DNA from: Anoxybacter fermentans
Lineage (GTDB): Bacteria; Bacillota; Halanaerobiia; DY22613
Length of the DNA: 64,000 nt
Reading direction: 5' to 3'
Assembly (NCBI RefSeq): GCF_003991135.1
Contig: NZ_CP016379.1
Location: 1,178,001-1,242,000 of the forward strand
Shown: in pieces, positions 15,561-24,446 of the stretch
How the letters are laid out: the number at the start of each line of letters is the position of its first letter
Position numbering within the stretch: position 1 is the stretch's first letter
The notes under the pieces: generated by a model
Databases searched by the model: none
Seen by the model: the letters and a program-made list of their open reading frames with translations, nothing else
What the model was told of the DNA's origin: nothing
Position numbers and translations under genes: made by a program

Positions 15561-17017
15561 TATAAACTCCTCCTTCTAAGCCAGATACCAAATCCTAAAG
15601 AGAGCACTAAAAGAGGAATGATAACAACGGTTACATAAAAGAGATGTTTACTGGCTTTATTATCCAGAACCAACTCTCTATATTCAATAGTTCTAGGACG
15701 GATAGTTAGCTGTTCCTTTTGCCCAACCATCCATTGGACACTGTTCAAAACCAGATCGCGATTTCCCTGAGCAGTTAAAGTCTGATCCACTAAAAAGCTG
15801 CTAGTTCCAAATACTACCAACCTGGTCTCTTTCTTTTGATCAGTTACATTATCTTTAGCTTCCTTTTCTGTATCTTCTGCTGTAGTTTCTTCTGATACAG
15901 GAGCTGTAACAACAGCACCAATGGTCAAAGGTCCCTTTTGATCGATTCCTTCATCAAACTGGGCTTTGGAACTGGTAAAATCTGTTTCACCCCAGGCTTC
16001 ATTACTTGTAACTAAAAGGTTAGTTACCTTTCTATCTTTAGATCTTTTTACATCCATACTTCGTGCATATGGTATAACTACCACCATCTTGTTCTCCAGT
16101 ATTTCTGAAGTAATAGAATGGGATATAATTTTAGGAATCAAAGTCAGGGCATCAAAGAAATAGTGACGTTTAGGATCGATAACCAGATCATCGTGTAATT
16201 CAATTCCCCAATCGGCCAATAACTTTTTAATATTAATCAACTTATTCCCCTGGGTCACTGGGTCCACATATGCCATTAAGTGCCCGCCGCTAGCAAGATA
16301 ATTATTGATAAGTTTAACCTCTTCAGTCTCTAAATCCCGCTTTGGACCAGCCATAATCAGCAGTGAAGCATCCTCTGGAATACTCCCCTTTTCTACCAGA
16401 TTTAAACTGTCAACTTCAAATCCTTCACCGACCAGATCAGATTTTAAAAGTTGCAAATCCTTGTCTAGAGAAAGCTCTTCATGACCGGTGAGAAAATAAA
16501 TTTTTTCCGTATTTTTACGGGTTAGAGCCATAATTGCTCTGGTCAAAGCCTGTTCTCCTTTAAACTCAGTACTTCCTCCATACATACTACCATAAGAATA
16601 TAATTCATAAGGTTTAATTTTTTGACTCCGATCACCTTTTAAAACTACTAGTGTATTATACATTTCAATCTCATATTTTTTAGCTAAAGAAGGTTCCTTA
16701 TCTGGATCAATAAACTGGTAATCTACGTATTTAGAGTAAGTTTTATATTCTTTTAATAAATCCTTAACCTGCTGTTCTAAGTAAGAACCTGCCTGAAAAA
16801 AGGCCAGAATCTCAACATCAGCATCTAAATTCTTTAAAACCTCTTTAGTTTGAGGACTGAGACTAAATCGTTGGTCTGCGGTGAAGTCATAACGTAGGTT
16901 AAACCGGGCCATAAATAAATTAAGTAAGATAATAATCCCAACCACAGCAATAACCAGAACAACAGCATTACCACCATATTGAAAACGCTGATTGGTAAAG
17001 AGTTTTTTGATATTCAT
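15560..17017 (-). CDS. GldG-like auxiliary ABC transporter component
   Basis: This 485-residue protein has a membrane span near residues 17-37 and a second at the extreme C-terminus (about 455-478). A large extracytoplasmic domain of the GldG type lies between them (FSLSPQTKEVLKNLDADVEI near residue 48, YFLTGHEELSLDK near 172). The GldG/DUF4350-like region resembles a ThuA/glutamine amidotransferase-like fold but lacks an obvious catalytic site. It sits 16 bp after the permease gene and runs straight into the DUF4340 gene. In Bacteroidetes such proteins belong to the gliding ABC system; in Firmicutes the substrate is unknown. Confidence 0.85.
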   Translation of the reverse strand: MNIKKLFTNQRFQYGGNAVVLVIAVVGIIILLNLFMARFNLRYDFTADQRFSLSPQTKEVLKNLDADVEILAFFQAGSYLEQQVKDLLKEYKTYSKYVDYQFIDPDKEPSLAKKYEIEMYNTLVVLKGDRSQKIKPYELYSYGSMYGGSTEFKGEQALTRAIMALTRKNTEKIYFLTGHEELSLDKDLQLLKSDLVGEGFEVDSLNLVEKGSIPEDASLLIMAGPKRDLETEEVKLINNYLASGGHLMAYVDPVTQGNKLINIKKLLADWGIELHDDLVIDPKRHYFFDALTLIPKIISHSITSEILENKMVVVIPYARSMDVKRSKDRKVTNLLVTSNEAWGETDFTSSKAQFDEGIDQKGPLTIGAVVTAPVSEETTAEDTEKEAKDNVTDQKKETRLVVFGTSSFLVDQTLTAQGNRDLVLNSVQWMVGQKEQLTIRPRTIEYRELVLDNKASKHLFYVTVVIIPLLVLSLGFGIWLRRRSL

Positions 17018-17033
17018 TTCTACTCCTCCCTCC

Positions 17034-17744
17034 TTAGCTCCACCGCTTGCGCTCCAAATTTAATCCTGTCAAAAACAACCAGAAGAATATAAAACTGAGA
17101 TAATAAACTACATGCCCTAGATCGATAATTCCTTTAGTAAAATCAAAGTAATGAGTCAAAATGGACAGATTTGATAAAAAGGTACCAATCCAACGAGGCA
17201 AAAATTCATCCGCCCAACTAAACACCCAAAAGAGGAGAAGCAGTCCAAAACTAATTACCCCAGCAATGATTTGATTTTCCGTCAGAGAAGAAGCAAAATT
17301 CCCCACAGCAATACAGGCAGCACCCAAAAGCAAAAGGCCTAAATAACCGGTAAAGATCGGACCTAAATCGGGTGAACCAAAAATTCCTAATGTAATAGGA
17401 AACTCAAGAGTAATTACAAGAATAACTACAAAAACAGCTAAAGATGCGAAAAACTTACCAAGTACCAGACTACTAATCCGGGCCGGAGCAGTTAAAAGAA
17501 GTTGATCAGTACCTCCTTTTTTCTCCTCAGCCCAGAGCCGCATTGTTAATAGAGGACTAACGAAGATAAAAATTATCGCCATATTGTTGATTATGGGCCT
17601 CAATTCAGCCAATCTGGTAGAAAGTACAAAGGATGAAAAGAAATATCCAATAATCAGCAGATAAAAACCGATAAAAACATAGGCACTCATGGATAGAAAA
17701 TATGAACGGAACTCACGTTTAAAGATAGTAAATGTTTTACTCAT
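17034..17744 (-). CDS. ABC transporter permease, GldF/ABC-2 type
   Basis: This 236-residue polytopic membrane protein has about six hydrophobic spans. It is an ABC-2 type permease with the conserved segment SPLLTMRLWAEEKKGGTDQL (about residues 58-77), which is characteristic of the GldF/NosY group. It pairs with the ATPase encoded directly upstream; the ATPase stop and this start overlap by one base. The substrate of the exporter is unknown. Confidence 0.9.
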   Translation of the reverse strand: MSKTFTIFKREFRSYFLSMSAYVFIGFYLLIIGYFFSSFVLSTRLAELRPIINNMAIIFIFVSPLLTMRLWAEEKKGGTDQLLLTAPARISSLVLGKFFASLAVFVVILVITLEFPITLGIFGSPDLGPIFTGYLGLLLLGAACIAVGNFASSLTENQIIAGVISFGLLLLFWVFSWADEFLPRWIGTFLSNLSILTHYFDFTKGIIDLGHVVYYLSFIFFWLFLTGLNLERKRWS

Positions 17745-18700
17745 TAAGCAGCCCCCCTCTCTGTGGATTCTTCAGTAACCAATTCAAGGAAGATATCCTC
17801 CAGAGATAGATCAATCGGTTTTAACTCTAAAATAGGTAAATTGGCCTTAGCCATTGTATAGAATAGCTCTTCCCGAATATCAGCATCACCATCAGCAGTA
17901 ATTATAAAATCACAGGTTCCCGTTTCTTCCGATTCAACAGAAGTAATCTGGCTGATATTAGAGATTTGAGCCAGATTGTTTTCAACTACCTCAGACTCTC
18001 CTTTGATTTTAACACGCAAACTCTGGCCTTTTTGTAAACGGTGGGAAAGTTCCGCAGGAGAACCTTCTGCAACTATCTCTCCCTGGTTGATAATCAAAAC
18101 CCGTTCACAAAGAGCACTTACCTCAGGCAGTATGTGGGTACTTAAAATAACAGTTCGATCACGGCCTAATTCCCGGATAAACTCCCGTATAGTAATAATC
18201 TGTTGAGGATCCAAACCTACTGTAGGTTCATCTAAAATCAAAACTTCAGGATCACCACAGATAGCCTGTGCCAATCCTACCCGCTGTCTATAACCTTTAG
18301 AAAGATTACCTATCAAACGGGTATAAACATCAGTCAACTGGAGTCGCTCCACCAGTTCGCTCAACTGATTATTCCGCTCCTTTCGCGGCACTCCTTTCAA
18401 TTCCATTACAAAATTTAAATATTCTTTTACCGTCATATCCCGATAAACCGGAGGATTTTCAGGCAAATAGCCAACCTGTTTTTTCACTTCCAATGGATCA
18501 CGTAATAAATCTGCCTCTCCGATGGTAACAGTACCGGAAGTAGGTGAAAGATAACCGGTTAAAATTTGCATAGTTGTCGTTTTACCTGCTCCATTAGGAC
18601 CCAAAAAACCAAGAATCTCTCCCTTCTCCACTACAAAACTGATTCCCTTTAAAGCCTCTTTTGAACCATATCTTTTTCGCAAATCTCGAACTTTAATCAT
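17744..18700 (-). CDS. ABC transporter ATP-binding protein, GldA type
   Basis: This 318-residue ATPase powers the exporter formed with the three genes downstream. The Walker A motif GPNGAGKTT (about residues 36-44), signature LSKGYRQRVGLA and Walker B VLILDEPTVGLDP are all intact. A C-terminal extension of about 90 residues is typical of drug- and Gld-type exporters. The start is ATG at 18700 with a GGGAGG site. A longer open frame to 18763 would translate part of a repeat element and is rejected. It is the first gene of the four-gene operon, with a palindromic repeat directly upstream. Confidence 0.93.
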   Translation of the reverse strand: MIKVRDLRKRYGSKEALKGISFVVEKGEILGFLGPNGAGKTTTMQILTGYLSPTSGTVTIGEADLLRDPLEVKKQVGYLPENPPVYRDMTVKEYLNFVMELKGVPRKERNNQLSELVERLQLTDVYTRLIGNLSKGYRQRVGLAQAICGDPEVLILDEPTVGLDPQQIITIREFIRELGRDRTVILSTHILPEVSALCERVLIINQGEIVAEGSPAELSHRLQKGQSLRVKIKGESEVVENNLAQISNISQITSVESEETGTCDFIITADGDADIREELFYTMAKANLPILELKPIDLSLEDIFLELVTEESTERGAA

Positions 18701-18735
18701 CCTTTTTCCTCCCTTCCCTATTAATGAATGATTAA

Positions 18736-18943
18736 ACTGCAAAAAGCTAATTTTGAGCGACATAGAAATTTTTCGTTAAACCATCTTAGTGAGATTTCAG
18801 TCGAAATAAGGCCTCATATGAGGATGTGATGAGCTAATCAAGGGTCAGGATGACCCATTGATTAGTGTGCCTTATTTCGACTGAAATCGAACTTTAGATG
18901 GCTCGAAAAATTTCTTTGAAGCGAAAAATTAGCTTTTTGCAGT
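18736..18943 (+). repeat. Near-palindromic intergenic repeat, copy 2 (reference copy)
   Basis: This 208-bp element runs from ACTGCAAAAAGCTAATTTT to AAAATTAGCTTTTTGCAGT (ends perfectly complementary). The arms fold inward through AGAAATTTTTCG / CGAAAAATTTCT, AAACCATCT / AGATGG and TTTCAGTCGAAATAAGG / its complement, to a central hairpin CTAATCAAGGG...CATTGATTAG. A small side hairpin (CCTCATATGAGG) breaks the symmetry and defines orientation. It lies between the ligase stop (19040) and the exporter ATPase start (18700). Confidence 0.92.
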
Positions 18944-19039
18944 AAAATCATTAATGCATAAAAGATTTAAACCCAATAGTTCTGCATTTTATTTTAGGAC
19001 AAAATTTTCACAAAAATTTCACACATTCTAAAAAAATCA

Positions 19040-20080
19040 TTAAGCAATACTTTTTCTTTTTGCTAAATAATCAAGTGACTTTCTTCCAATCCTGGACAGC
19101 AACTTTTGAGCACCAAACCGTTCTAGACCAAGTTCTATAAGACACCGTACCAATGCTGGAAAATCCAATCCCAGCACCTCAGCCATCCTGGGAATCTCAC
19201 TATAGCCCGGTTGAATACCTGGAAGAGTGTTAATCTCCAGGAAATAAAAGTTCTCCTCTGCATCCAATCTAAGATCAATTCGAGCATAACCAGCACAGTC
19301 CAAAAGTCGATATGCCTTTTGAGCAGCCTCGAGCATTTTTAAAGCTAATTCTGGACGCAACCGGGCAGGACACTCTATCTTTACTGCATCACGTTCTTTT
19401 ACTTCATAACTATAAAACTTATTTTGGAAAATAATCTCTTCAATAGGCAGAGGAATTGTCTTTTGATTTCCCAAAATACCAATAGTGAATTCACGGCCTT
19501 CAATAAATTCTTCTACAAGGACGGGTTCATTGAATACGGTTAGAAGATGATTAATCTGTTCATAGAGCTGGGTTTTATTTTGTACTACACTATTCTCTGT
19601 GATACCCATACTGGACCCTTCGCTTGAAGGTTTTACTATCAGGGGAAATCTTAACTTTGGATCCAATTCCTCCTGACCAGTAATAAAAACCTGAAAAGCA
19701 GGAGTTGGAATTCCCGCTGATTTAAATAGATATTTGGCTACCTCTTTATGGATTCCCAGAATATGAGTTCTAAGACCAGATCCAGTAAAAGGTATCTTAG
19801 CTAATTCTAACATTGCTACTACATTTGCCTGTTGGTTCTTATTCCCAATCCCGGTAGCTATATTAAAAACTATATCCACCTGAGCCTGATGAATCTGACT
19901 AATCAAATTGTGTCCAACAGGAATTAAAACTGGCTCCCACTCTAGCTGTTTTATGGCATCTTTAACTGCCTGAACTGTTGCCCCTACCTGAACAAAACCA
20001 TGCGGATTACGTTTATCAACTTTTGTGTCAGTAAGGGAATCGTGCAAAATACCAACCCGTAATACTTTACTAGATCTCAT
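19040..20080 (-). CDS. D-alanine--D-alanine ligase-like ATP-grasp protein
   Basis: This 346-residue protein has the ATP-grasp fold of Ddl enzymes. It shows the nucleotide-binding loop SSEGSSMGI (about residue 150), VEEFIEGREFTIGILGN, and the metal-binding end YARIDLRLD...FLEINTLPG. In true Ddl the N-terminal part has HG.xGEDG with a catalytic Glu; here the equivalent is VFNIATGIGNKNQQANV (about residues 72-88). This marks a divergent subgroup whose substrates are not necessarily D-alanine. It stands alone. It could make a peptide-like bond in cell-wall or metabolite synthesis; the function is uncertain. Confidence 0.8.
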   Translation of the reverse strand: MRSSKVLRVGILHDSLTDTKVDKRNPHGFVQVGATVQAVKDAIKQLEWEPVLIPVGHNLISQIHQAQVDIVFNIATGIGNKNQQANVVAMLELAKIPFTGSGLRTHILGIHKEVAKYLFKSAGIPTPAFQVFITGQEELDPKLRFPLIVKPSSEGSSMGITENSVVQNKTQLYEQINHLLTVFNEPVLVEEFIEGREFTIGILGNQKTIPLPIEEIIFQNKFYSYEVKERDAVKIECPARLRPELALKMLEAAQKAYRLLDCAGYARIDLRLDAEENFYFLEINTLPGIQPGYSEIPRMAEVLGLDFPALVRCLIELGLERFGAQKLLSRIGRKSLDYLAKRKSIA

Positions 20081-20239
20081 TACAGTCCACCTCCCAATAA
20101 TTTATTATGATTACTATCCAATTTTTGTTGGTACAGCAACCTTCCCTTTCCTGACTGACAGCTATTTACAATAATAATTATACTACCATTCCAATAATTT
20201 AATAAAATTTTACCTATCATTTCTTTTTTTAAAAAAAGA

Positions 20240-20272
20240 CAAAAAAAAGAACTGAATGAAAATCAGCTCTTT
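20240..20272 (-). terminator. Terminator beyond repeat copy 3
   Basis: GAGCTGA and TCAGTTC (one wobble pair) form a stem followed on the minus strand by a long U-rich run. It lies about 205 bases past the stop codon of the 20478 gene. The shortened repeat copy at 20315-20470 is between the two, so that repeat is expected to be transcribed as 3'-UTR. Confidence 0.6.
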
Positions 20273-20314
20273 TTTGCTTTTACTATCACTTGCTATCTTT
20301 AATTTTCTCCATAT

Positions 20315-20470
20315 CTTTTTTGCTTCAAAAGAAATTTTCGAACCATCGAAATAGATCTTTATGATCCTTGATTAGTTCATCACAGTCTGTGATGGGGCTA
20401 TTCTTTTCAATTTCACTAAGATAGTTTAACAAAAAATTTCTATCTCACTCAAAATCAGCTTTTTGTAGTT
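20315..20470 (-). repeat. Near-palindromic repeat, copy 3, shortened
   Basis: The outer part (GAAATTTTCGAACCATC ... GTTTAACAAAAAATTTC and AGCTTTTTGTAGT) matches the family in the orientation opposite to the 18736 copy. The left terminus and part of the central arm are missing or decayed, leaving about 156 bp. It ends 8 bases from the stop codon of the 20478 gene. Confidence 0.75.
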
Positions 20471-20477
20471 TAATCAG

Positions 20478-20969
20478 TTAAACTTTCTCAGGTTCTTTAA
20501 ATATTCGGTTCAAAGCATCCTCATACTCCCGTAAATTCAAGGTCGCAATTCGATTCACCATATTAACACCAGCCATACGACGATTTTCATTTTTAAAATC
20601 TACATTCAAAATCTCTTTTAATTCATCAAAATGTTCTTTTAACTCATTAATCTCCTCTGTAATTAAATCAGAAACCGGTTTTTTACATATTGTGTACTGT
20701 TCACGAATAAAATCTGCCATTCTAGAATCAGGGAATCGAACAATAATGGTATTATTAACCATATTTAATAGAATCATTAATCTGATCATTATGAGCCCTT
20801 GCTGAAGGATAATATCATCTTTATATTCCTTATGAATAATATCATTGGAAGTATCAATTAAATCCTGCATAAGGTTGAACTGCCAATCCATAAGCTCATC
20901 ATATTCAAGACTTTTAAAACATTTCATCTCTTTTTCTGTAATTAGCCCAAACTCTGATATTTTAATCAT
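20478..20969 (-). CDS. Helical cytoplasmic protein of unknown function
   Basis: I do not recognise this 163-residue protein. It has no signal peptide or membrane span. It is predicted mainly helical, with heptad-like stretches (ITEEINELKEHFDELKEIL at about residues 105-123) that could form a coiled coil. It starts with ATG after an AAGGAGG-like site at about 20978. It is flanked on both sides by palindromic repeats (20315-20470 and 21054-21262), so it appears to be a single-gene transcription unit. Confidence 0.6.
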   Translation of the reverse strand: MIKISEFGLITEKEMKCFKSLEYDELMDWQFNLMQDLIDTSNDIIHKEYKDDIILQQGLIMIRLMILLNMVNNTIIVRFPDSRMADFIREQYTICKKPVSDLITEEINELKEHFDELKEILNVDFKNENRRMAGVNMVNRIATLNLREYEDALNRIFKEPEKV

Positions 20970-21053
20970 CTCCTCTTTCCTTTTCTCTCTTTATTATTTA
21001 CAGAAAGAGGGGTTTTTACCCCTAAACAAAATCTTTTTTTAATTCATGATCAA

Positions 21054-21262
21054 ACTGCAAAAAACTAATTTTGAAAGGCATAGAAATTTTTCGTTAAACC
21101 ATCTTAGTGAGATTTCAGTCGAAATAAGGCCTCATATGAGGATGTGATGAGCTAATCAAGGGTCAGGATGACCCATTAATTAGTGTGCCTTATTTCGACT
21201 GAAATCGAACTTTAGATGGTTCGAAAAATTTCTTCATGAAGCGAAAAATTAGCTTTTACAGT
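21054..21262 (+). repeat. Near-palindromic intergenic repeat, copy 4
   Basis: A 209-bp copy nearly identical to 18736-18943, including the CCTCATATGAGG side hairpin and the CTAATCAAGGG centre. Both outer ends have drifted (AAAAAACTAAT and TTAGCTTTTACAGT). It ends 15 bases from the pmbA stop codon at 21278. Confidence 0.9.
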
Positions 21263-21277
21263 AAGATCATTCATCAA

Positions 21278-22615
21278 TCAGACATTCGTATTACCAGTAA
21301 AATGGAAGTTTTTAATCTTCAAAGCAGGAACATAATAATTTCCGATAAAAGCTTTCGTCCGCTGACGTTCCCTGGAGATAGCAATTACATTATTGAATGC
21401 TTCAAACATACTCTCTGTGAAACGCATATTTTCAACAGCGCCCACAATCTTACCATTTTCAATCTTAAAGACACCATCTCTGGTTAAAGCAGTCAAAATT
21501 GCCTGACGCGGATTAACCACATTCATATAATGGAAACGGGTAATAAGAAGACCATTTTCAGTACTTTTGATTATCTCTTCTAAACTTTGATCTCCCGCTA
21601 ACATGACCAGGTTAAGGGGCATACCCCCTATTTCGAACATATTAATAGAATGACCGGTTGATTTTACACCATCTTTAATGGCACTAGCCTGATCATAAAC
21701 GAGATCCTTAACTATACCGTTTTCAATAATGGTAACTTTTTGACGTGGATATCCTTCGGTATCAAAAGGTAAAGTTAAGGTATTTTCATCTGTAAAATCA
21801 TCTACAATGGTAATCCTTTCATCAAAAATCTTTTCACCTTTCTTGCCAGTTAGAAAACTCCTGTGATCTTGCACACTTTTGCCACTAAAACCGATATATG
21901 CCATGTAAGTAAGTAAATCTCCAACTGCCAACGGTTCTAAGATTACAGTATATGGACCTGGTTTAATTCTCATAGGATTTCGATTCATCTTTGCTTTTTC
22001 ATAAGCAATTTTAAAAGCTCCAATAATGTCCAGATCCCCCGGACGATTGGAGATTAATTGAGCATAACCGGTTCCACCTTTTTCATTGGAGACAAGAACA
22101 TTAAACTCAACATTATTACCTTTCATAAACCTTTTGATCCCTATGGAATTTCCATAAGCAACATTCATAATTCCATAAGATAACGCACCATAGGTTTTAT
22201 ACCCGGGTTCAAGTAAATTTATCCCCTGTTTAATTAATCTGGCCCGTCCTTCAATATTAAAAACTGTATCTAATTCTTTGTTAAAATCTTCATCTTCAAT
22301 CAATTTGGGAGAAGAAACTAATGAAAGTTCTACTTCACCTTCTGGAAGAAACTTAAGATTATTGATGGCTTCTTTGACAGCAGCCCTCAACCCTTCTTTA
22401 TCATAAAGGGTTGTTGCAATCTGACTTTGTTTTTTGCCCTCAAGAATTGTAATTATAACTTCAGTTTTATCCTCAAATACATTTTGATGAATTTCCGACT
22501 TAGCAAAACGGGTTAATCCCATTTCATTTGAGAAAACCAGTACCTGAGTATTATAACCTTCTGCCTCTTTAATAACAAAATCAATAATTTCATAAATTCT
22601 CTCTTTATTTAACAT
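21278..22615 (-). CDS. pmbA: TldE/PmbA-family protein, first pair
   Basis: This 445-residue protein is the non-catalytic partner of TldD in the heterodimeric TldD/TldE metalloprotease. It lacks the HExxxH zinc motif. It shows family features such as GYGNSIGIKRFMKG-like central strands and the C-terminal VNPRQAILTALTRDGVFKIENG region. The start is ATG 22615 with a GGTAGGTG site 6 bases upstream; an earlier GTG is less likely. It overlaps the tldD stop by 11 bp, so the two are coupled. In Escherichia coli this protease matures microcins and degrades CcdA; the substrate here is unknown. Confidence 0.88.
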   Translation of the reverse strand: MLNKERIYEIIDFVIKEAEGYNTQVLVFSNEMGLTRFAKSEIHQNVFEDKTEVIITILEGKKQSQIATTLYDKEGLRAAVKEAINNLKFLPEGEVELSLVSSPKLIEDEDFNKELDTVFNIEGRARLIKQGINLLEPGYKTYGALSYGIMNVAYGNSIGIKRFMKGNNVEFNVLVSNEKGGTGYAQLISNRPGDLDIIGAFKIAYEKAKMNRNPMRIKPGPYTVILEPLAVGDLLTYMAYIGFSGKSVQDHRSFLTGKKGEKIFDERITIVDDFTDENTLTLPFDTEGYPRQKVTIIENGIVKDLVYDQASAIKDGVKSTGHSINMFEIGGMPLNLVMLAGDQSLEEIIKSTENGLLITRFHYMNVVNPRQAILTALTRDGVFKIENGKIVGAVENMRFTESMFEAFNNVIAISRERQRTKAFIGNYYVPALKIKNFHFTGNTNV

Positions 22616-24047
22616 CGGCAACACCTACCTTAATATTTCTAAATCTTGCTGGAGCAGCTCCATGCCCTACATGAGCTATCTGCAAAGGTTGGCCCTTACC
22701 ACAGTTTGGCGTCCCATACATCTTCCAATACTTTTCATTACATACTCCATCACAGGAAGCCCAGAACTCAGGAGTTATGCCTGTATAAATAGGATTTTTG
22801 AAAATCTTCCCAGTTAATTTGCCATCTTTAATTTCATAAGCTATCTCACAACCAAACTGGAAATTTAACCGTTTATCATCAATACTCCAACTTTTATTGG
22901 TTTTAAAAAAGAAACCATAATCAATTCCAGCAATCAACTCATCCAGTTCTTTGTCACCAGGTAAAAGATTAATATTGGTCATTCGCACTATTGGTGCCCT
23001 TCCCCACCCATCTGCTCTATTAGTACCATTTGACGGCTGATTTAATAAAGAGGCAGTCTCCCGAGAAGTAAGAAAGTTCTTAAAAATTCCTTTGGTAATA
23101 ATTTCAGTCCGCTGTGCTTTAACACCATCATCATCATAGCCAAAAGTCCCAAGCCCTAGGGGAACTGTAGCATCAGCTACTACGTTTACATACTCAGACC
23201 CGTATTTGAAACCAATCATATCAGGACTTAAGAAACTGGTACCTGCAAAATCAGCTTCAGAACCGAAGACCCGATCCAATTCAATGGGATGCCCTATACT
23301 CTCATGAATTTGAAGAGCCAATTGAGAACCATCTATAATAATATCAAAAACACCAGATGGGCATTCTTCAGCTTCTAAAAGGGCAGCTGCCTCTTTCGCA
23401 ATATCCCCGGCATTCTCTACTAATTTTTGTTCTAAAATATATTCATACCCTGAAGTCCCGAAATTGCCCCGAAAAGAGTTTGGATAACTGCGGCTTTGCA
23501 TATCATTTTCATTGGCAGCAATAGCTTCTATCCCGCAACCTGATTCATACAATTTTTGGGTGATAAAAGAACCTTCTGTATCAGCGAAAATCTTCTCTTC
23601 TTTACGAAAATCCATACTACCCAGGGTTCTAAAAAGCTCTGCATGTCGGCGCATCTCTCTTTCAGCTTCAAAGAGCAAATCCAGTTTTTCCTTTTTCGAA
23701 ATTGTAAAAGGGTCAATTTTGATTGGTGTCTCATAATGATCAATAACAACTTCTTTCGGCGCAAGTTGAATTGGTCGATGCTGAATAAGACGGCTGGCTT
23801 TTGCAATTTCTAAAGCTTTTAAGGCTGTTTCTTCCATTTTATCAAAATCCTGCGAAGCTGCAAAACCCATAGAACCATCCAGATAAACACGAATACCATA
23901 ACCCCGACTTCGAGATGTGGAAAGGTTTCTTACTTTTAGATTTTCGGTACTAATCTTTTCTTCCATAATATCATTGACACGAATATCTGCATAATCGACT
24001 CGATGTTTTTTCAACACCTCTAATACTTTCAAAATCTTCTCTTTCAT
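22605..24047 (-). CDS. tldD: TldD-family metalloprotease, first pair
   Basis: This 480-residue protein carries the zinc-binding motif HESIGH (about residue 257, inside LALQIHESIGHPIELDR). The C-terminus holds the third metal ligand region (CDGVCNEKYWKMYGTPNCGKGQP). It forms the catalytic half of a TldD/TldE protease with the overlapping pmbA. A GGAGAG site precedes ATG 24047. The pair is bracketed by palindromic repeats at 21054-21262 and 24084-24292. A second pair lies at 54075-56798, and this one is the more divergent. Confidence 0.9.
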   Translation of the reverse strand: MKEKILKVLEVLKKHRVDYADIRVNDIMEEKISTENLKVRNLSTSRSRGYGIRVYLDGSMGFAASQDFDKMEETALKALEIAKASRLIQHRPIQLAPKEVVIDHYETPIKIDPFTISKKEKLDLLFEAEREMRRHAELFRTLGSMDFRKEEKIFADTEGSFITQKLYESGCGIEAIAANENDMQSRSYPNSFRGNFGTSGYEYILEQKLVENAGDIAKEAAALLEAEECPSGVFDIIIDGSQLALQIHESIGHPIELDRVFGSEADFAGTSFLSPDMIGFKYGSEYVNVVADATVPLGLGTFGYDDDGVKAQRTEIITKGIFKNFLTSRETASLLNQPSNGTNRADGWGRAPIVRMTNINLLPGDKELDELIAGIDYGFFFKTNKSWSIDDKRLNFQFGCEIAYEIKDGKLTGKIFKNPIYTGITPEFWASCDGVCNEKYWKMYGTPNCGKGQPLQIAHVGHGAAPARFRNIKVGVADVK

Positions 24048-24083
24048 TCCAACTCTCCTTTCAAAATATTTTTTTATGATTAT

Positions 24084-24292
24084 ACCGCAAAAAGCTAATT
24101 TTGAGCGCCATAGAAATTTTTCGCCAAATCATCTTAGCGAGATTTCCATCGAAATAAGGCCTCATCACAGAAGGTGATGAGCTAATCAAGGGCCAAGAGG
24201 GCTCTTTGATTAGGAAGCCTTATTTCGACGGAAATCGAGCTTTAGATGATTCGAAAAATTTCTCAAGAAGCGAAAAATTAGCTTTTTACAGT
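24084..24292 (+). repeat. Near-palindromic intergenic repeat, copy 5
   Basis: This 209-bp copy has changed arms: GATTTCCATCGAAATAAGG faces CCTTATTTCGACGGAAATC, while most copies have TTTCAGTCG facing CGACTGAAA. The swap of A for C and of T for G on opposite arms keeps pairing. The side hairpin is CATCACAGAAGGTGATG. It lies between the tldD start and the coaD terminator. Confidence 0.9.
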
Positions 24293-24390
24293 TTAACTAT
24301 ATTATACATTTCTAAATTAATTCCTCTTTCAAAATATTCAATTAACTAAATATTTTTTCTCTTTTCCAGAGAGAGGTAGAGAGCTATTAT

Positions 24391-24431
24391 AATTAAAAAG
24401 GCTGTTGACCTTCTAACTTTGTCAACAGCCT
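24391..24431 (-). terminator. Terminator of coaD
   Basis: AGGCTGTTGAC (24399-24409) pairs perfectly with GTCAACAGCCT (24421-24431). On the minus strand the stem is followed by UUUUUAAUU. It lies 15 bases past the coaD stop. Confidence 0.85.
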
Positions 24432-24446
24432 GATATAACTGGTTTA

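Noticed and set aside
18701-18763. N-terminal extension of the exporter ATPase (begins MSLKISFLQF)
   Set aside because: These codons translate the end of the palindromic repeat; the same peptide appears from other repeat copies (for example plus strand near 41499). A GGGAGG site and the conserved IKVRDLRKRYG start point to 18700.
23528-23813. Overlapping frames inside tldD (both strands)
   Set aside because: They lie wholly within the coding region of an intact conserved protease and match no family.
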